DNA of 7,852 nucleotides from Chloroflexota bacterium (lineage in GTDB: Bacteria; Chloroflexota; Limnocylindria; Limnocylindrales; CSP1-4), in the NCBI GenBank assembly GCA_021789355.1, contig JAJYJR010000258.1, positions 1 to 7,852 on the forward strand. The letters are read 5' to 3'. The position numbers and the translations under genes are program-made. Numbering within the stretch: the first letter of the stretch is position 1; each line of letters starts with the position of its first letter. This document shows positions 5,188-7,852 of the stretch, piece by piece. The notes under the pieces are model-generated. The model saw nothing but the letters and a program-made list of their open reading frames with translations, ran no database searches and was not told the origin of the DNA.

Positions 5188-5480
5188 GCCCGTATCGAGT
5201 CGAGCTGGCCCCCTCCGCGGTGAATGCGCTCAGGAAGTCGTCACCCGAGGTTCGCGACCGGATCACCGAAGCGCTTGAGAGGCTCGCCGATGACGCTTCG
5301 CAACCAGGTCGGATCGGCGGCAAGGCGGTCAAGACAATCCAGGGGGTCGCTGACTCGTTTCATCGGCTCCGGGTTGGCGACTACCGCGTGATGTATGACG
5401 TCATCGACGAGGATCAGGTGATCCTCGCGCTCGGGATCGTGCACCGTGCGGACCTGGAACAGTGGATCCGCAATCGGTAG
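5184..5480 (+). CDS. RelE/ParE-family toxin, probable CTG start
   Basis: This is a RelE/ParE superfamily toxin of 98 residues from CTG 5184. The core LRVGDYRVMYDVIDEDQVILALGIVHR (62-88) is typical. If it acts like RelE it would cut mRNA on the ribosome, and if like ParE it would act on gyrase. The tyrosine that usually follows the HR motif in RelE/YoeB-like toxins is absent (HRADLEQW). The start matters: GTG at 5220 would remove the first strand PYRVELAPSA, which the fold needs. No ATG, GTG or TTG lies in frame just upstream, but CTG at 5184 overlaps the antitoxin stop (CTGA) and follows AGGGG (5173-5177) at six bases. The gene ends 11 nt before the hydrolase start, suggesting joint transcription. 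Confidence 0.88.
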   Translation: MSPYRVELAPSAVNALRKSSPEVRDRITEALERLADDASQPGRIGGKAVKTIQGVADSFHRLRVGDYRVMYDVIDEDQVILALGIVHRADLEQWIRNR

Positions 5481-5491
5481 ACAGGCACGAC

Positions 5492-6466
5492 GTGGCGCGA
5501 ACCGATTGGTTCGTCGCGAGCGATCACGGCATCGAGATCTTCGTTCGTGAGCTCCGGCCGTCCGTCCCTGCCCGGACGTCGCTGCTGCTCGTGCATGGCG
5601 GGGGCCCCGGCGGCGTGGCCTCCTTCGATCTGCCGGTGCCCGGCTACTCGCTGGCGGAGGCATTCGCGCGCGTTGGCCATCTCGTGTACATCATGGACGC
5701 GCGGGGCTGGGGAGGCTCGACGCGACCGCCGGCGCTCGAGCAGCCGGCCTCGGCCAACCCGCCGGCCGTCCGCTCCGACGAGGTGGTGCGCGACATCGAT
5801 GCGGTGGTCCGCGCTATCCGTGGCGAGGACAGCACTCGACGCGTCGCGCTGCTCGGGTGGGCGACAGGTGGACACTGGTGCGCGATGTACGCGACGCAGC
5901 ATCCGGCCGCGGTAAGCCATCTCGTCATGCTGAATAGCCTGTACGGTGTGGACGCGCCCTGGCAGCTGAGCAGGGCCTTCGAGGCACCGAACCGGCCTGG
6001 CGAGTTCGATCCGGGTGCCGGCGCGTATGGGTTGCGGACGGCGCCGGGCCTCCTTGCCCGCTGGGACAGCTCGATCCCCACGGCCGACAAGGGCGAGTGG
6101 CGCGACCCGCGCGTCGCCGAGGCTTACGTGCGCGAGGCGCTGGCCAGCGATCCCACCAGCGGCACATACACACCCCCGGCGATGCGCATCCCGAGCGGGT
6201 TCCAGCTCGACAGCTACGAGATGTCCCGCGGGCGACGGTTCTGGGAGGCAGGAAACGTTCGCGTGCCGACCCTGGTGGTGCGCGGCGAGCGGGACTTCTG
6301 GTCCCGACCCGAAGATCTCGAGGCGCTCGAGCGCGAGCTCGCTGCCGCTCCCAGGGTCCGGACCGTCACCATTCCGGGCGGAACGCACTACCTCTTCAAC
6401 GACCGGGCCGAGCGCGGGCGCGAGCGCTTCGTGGAGGAAGTGGTGGGGTTTCTCGCGCCCGACTGA
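5492..6466 (+). CDS. Alpha/beta-hydrolase fold protein with Ala in the nucleophile elbow
   Basis: The product has 324 residues from GTG 5492, with AGG at 5483-5485 as a weak ribosome site. GTG at 5462 lies inside the toxin gene and is less likely. The fold is that of prolyl-iminopeptidase-like hydrolases. It shows LLLVHGGGPGG (oxyanion loop, 31-41), YIMDARGWGGS (67-76), the elbow LLGWATGGHW (120-129), the acid strand LVVRGERDFWS (D268) and PGGTHYLFND (H299). The usual GxSxG is GWATG, so the nucleophile serine is replaced by Ala124 (codon GCG; serine TCG is one base away). The protein is therefore either inactive, a binding or scaffold protein, or uses different chemistry. I cannot name a substrate. 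No signal peptide is seen. The gene probably shares the upstream toxin-antitoxin transcript, and a deleted paralogue lies at 3747-3828. Confidence 0.88.
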   Translation: MARTDWFVASDHGIEIFVRELRPSVPARTSLLLVHGGGPGGVASFDLPVPGYSLAEAFARVGHLVYIMDARGWGGSTRPPALEQPASANPPAVRSDEVVRDIDAVVRAIRGEDSTRRVALLGWATGGHWCAMYATQHPAAVSHLVMLNSLYGVDAPWQLSRAFEAPNRPGEFDPGAGAYGLRTAPGLLARWDSSIPTADKGEWRDPRVAEAYVREALASDPTSGTYTPPAMRIPSGFQLDSYEMSRGRRFWEAGNVRVPTLVVRGERDFWSRPEDLEALERELAAAPRVRTVTIPGGTHYLFNDRAERGRERFVEEVVGFLAPD

Positions 6467-6468
6467 GT

Positions 6469-6485
6469 CGCCGGCGCGGCCGGCG
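6469..6485 (+). terminator. GC-rich hairpin after the hydrolase gene
   Basis: CGCCGGC (6469-6475) and GCCGGCG (6479-6485) pair over 7 bp around a 3-base loop, beginning three bases after the hydrolase stop. No T-run follows, so it is only a possible terminator. It is well placed between two convergent genes. Confidence 0.35.
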
Positions 6486-6513
6486 GCATCCGCATGCCCG
6501 TCACGGCCTCGCC

Positions 6514-6536
6514 GACCGGCGGCGACCGGCGGCGAC
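6514..6536 (+). repeat. Short 10-bp tandem repeat
   Basis: GACCGGCGGC occurs twice in tandem (6514-6523, 6524-6533) followed by GAC, in the gap between the convergent hydrolase and propeller genes. It is a simple GC-rich repeat with no evident role. Confidence 0.6.
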
Positions 6537-6579
6537 TCGAGTTCCGACGAGGGCCGACGATGGCCGCGTACGCCTCGCC

Positions 6580-7852
6580 CTACGGCCCGATCCTCGCCAG
6601 GCGGTTCGCCGCGAGCGCCCCCTCGGCGACCCAGACGTTCCCGGCCGGGTCGATCACCGGCCACCAGGGGCCGCTGCCGGCCGTCGGCAGGTGGATCAGC
6701 CCCACCGCGCCCGTGGCGGGCTCGTACCGGGCGATCGCGTCGCCGAGCTGCCCCACCCACACCCGTCCGGATCGGTCGATCGCCACGCCGTACCCCGCGG
6801 CGTGCGTGGCCAGGTCGACCGCCGTGATGGCACCGTTGATCGGGTCGATCCGGCCCAGCACCCCGTCGAGCGTCGAGAACCAGGCCGTGCCGTCCGGCGC
6901 CACGGCGATCCCCACCGGCTCACCCTGCGTCGCCGCCGCGCGGTACTCGTGGATCGCACCGGTGGTGGGGTCGAGCACGCCCACCGCCCGCCCGTCCATC
7001 TCGGTGAACCAGACGCGCCCGTCGGGCGCGAGCGCGACCCAGTACGGGACCGAACCCGGCGTGGGAATCGCGTACTCGCGGACGGTCCCGGTCGACGGGT
7101 CCAGGGCCGCGATCTTCCCGCTCGCCTGTTCCGTGATCCAGACCGTGCCGGAGGGCGCCACGGCGATCCCCACGGGACCCCCGTTCGGGGTCGGCAGCCG
7201 GAAGTCGCGCACCTGGCCGCTCCGCGGGTCGAGCATGCCGACCTGGTCGGTCGCCTCCTCCACCCACCAGACCCGGCCGTCGCGTGAGACGGCCAGCCCC
7301 ATCACGGAGCGGATCGGCGGGCCGAGCTCCAGTTCGCGGATCGTGTCAGCGCCCGGATCGAGCTCGGCGATCTTGTTCCCGTCCATCTCGCCCACCCAGA
7401 CATGGCCGTCGGGCGCGACGGCTGGGATCATCGCGCCACTTTCCGGGGTCGGGATCCCGTACTCGACGATGGACCCGGTGCGACTGGGCACGACCCGCGT
7501 GGCCGTGCCCCACGGCGGGCCGGCGACGCCGGACGATGGCGCCGGCGACCCGAGGGTCACTCCGGCCTGCGCGATCCCGAGCGCGGCGAGCAGCACCGCG
7601 ACGCCGAGGCCCGCCCCGGCGATGGGCGGGGCGAGATGCCAGGCCAGCGTCCGGCCCGAGGTGCGCCCCACGGCCAGCCCCGCGGCGGAGGTCGTCGCCA
7701 GGACGATCGCCAGCAGGACCAGGGGGGGCACGGCCGGTGCCGGTGAACCGAGCGGTCCGCCCGTGCCCCCCGTGGACACCGGCAGGAGCGCCGTCAGCGG
7801 CAGCGACGCCGCCACCTCGGCCTCGCGACCGTCCTGCCGGACGACCAGCCGG
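6580..7852 (-). CDS. Membrane-anchored Vgb-like seven-repeat beta-propeller, 5' end cut
   Basis: The frame is open to the window edge, so 423 residues are visible; internal GTG codons such as 7815 are possible but unproven starts. Counting from that GTG, residues 30-50 (AVPPLVLLAIVLATTSAAGLAVG region) and about 60-88 are two membrane spans. Residues 115-411 hold seven repeats of the type P-x-G-I-A-V-A-P-D-G-x-V-W-F-x-E, then DGxxxxxLDPxTGxIxEY, as in virginiamycin B lyase and related NHL/SMP-30-like propellers. Seven repeats match the seven blades of Vgb. I cannot identify the lyase's catalytic His/Glu set, so antibiotic lyase activity is not claimed; ligand binding or sensing is as likely. 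The visible N-terminal tail (RLVVRQDGREAEVAASLPL) looks like the last strands of an extracellular beta-sandwich such as YtkA/CopC. With two spans, that tail and the propeller would lie on the same side of the membrane, probably outside. Confidence 0.85.
   Translation of the reverse strand, partial: RLVVRQDGREAEVAASLPLTALLPVSTGGTGGPLGSPAPAVPPLVLLAIVLATTSAAGLAVGRTSGRTLAWHLAPPIAGAGLGVAVLLAALGIAQAGVTLGSPAPSSGVAGPPWGTATRVVPSRTGSIVEYGIPTPESGAMIPAVAPDGHVWVGEMDGNKIAELDPGADTIRELELGPPIRSVMGLAVSRDGRVWWVEEATDQVGMLDPRSGQVRDFRLPTPNGGPVGIAVAPSGTVWITEQASGKIAALDPSTGTVREYAIPTPGSVPYWVALAPDGRVWFTEMDGRAVGVLDPTTGAIHEYRAAATQGEPVGIAVAPDGTAWFSTLDGVLGRIDPINGAITAVDLATHAAGYGVAIDRSGRVWVGQLGDAIARYEPATGAVGLIHLPTAGSGPWWPVIDPAGNVWVAEGALAANRLARIGP

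Noticed and set aside
3749..5525. Insertion sequence or integrase-bounded island between the 32-bp repeats
   Set aside because: No transposase or integrase is encoded, and the repeats are explained as paralogous gene segments because the matching C-terminal segment is also present.

Overview
The window is a strongly GC-rich bacterial segment. Leaderless-looking starts, a stand-alone LigD-type polymerase and a Vgb-like propeller protein suggest Chloroflexota or Actinomycetota. This is an inference from style; there is no rRNA or marker gene to settle it.

Left part (1-1900): the 3' end of a PAS-GGDEF diguanylate cyclase gene, then a complete stand-alone LigD-type polymerase/primase gene (662-1900), both on +. 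No Ku or ligase gene is visible.

Middle part (1901-5480): an accessory block. It opens with an intergenic region (1901-2171) dense in direct and inverted repeats. It then carries a Fic-family AMP-transferase gene whose N-terminal third looks like an AbiEi-type winged-helix antitoxin. Next comes a deletion-derived remnant of an alpha/beta-hydrolase gene, an array of GC-rich direct repeats, a Phd/VapB-VapC (PIN) toxin-antitoxin pair, and a second Phd/YefM-RelE/ParE pair behind a 13-bp-arm palindromic operator. Both toxin genes appear to start at weak non-ATG codons (TTG and CTG) that overlap the antitoxin stop codon.

Right part (5492-7852): an intact alpha/beta hydrolase gene sits 11 nt behind the RelE/ParE toxin gene, so the three genes probably form one transcription unit. 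Its nucleophile elbow reads G-W-A-T-G, with alanine where serine is expected. The remnant at 3747-3828 is a paralogue of this gene, so the two toxin-antitoxin modules lie between two related hydrolase sequences. A convergent minus-strand gene closes the window: a membrane-anchored seven-repeat Vgb/streptogramin-lyase-like beta-propeller, cut by the window end.

The strongest candidates for something undescribed are the AbiEi-like/Fic fusion with its duplicated CCCAG/CTGGG upstream structure, and the hydrolase-flanked toxin-antitoxin cluster.
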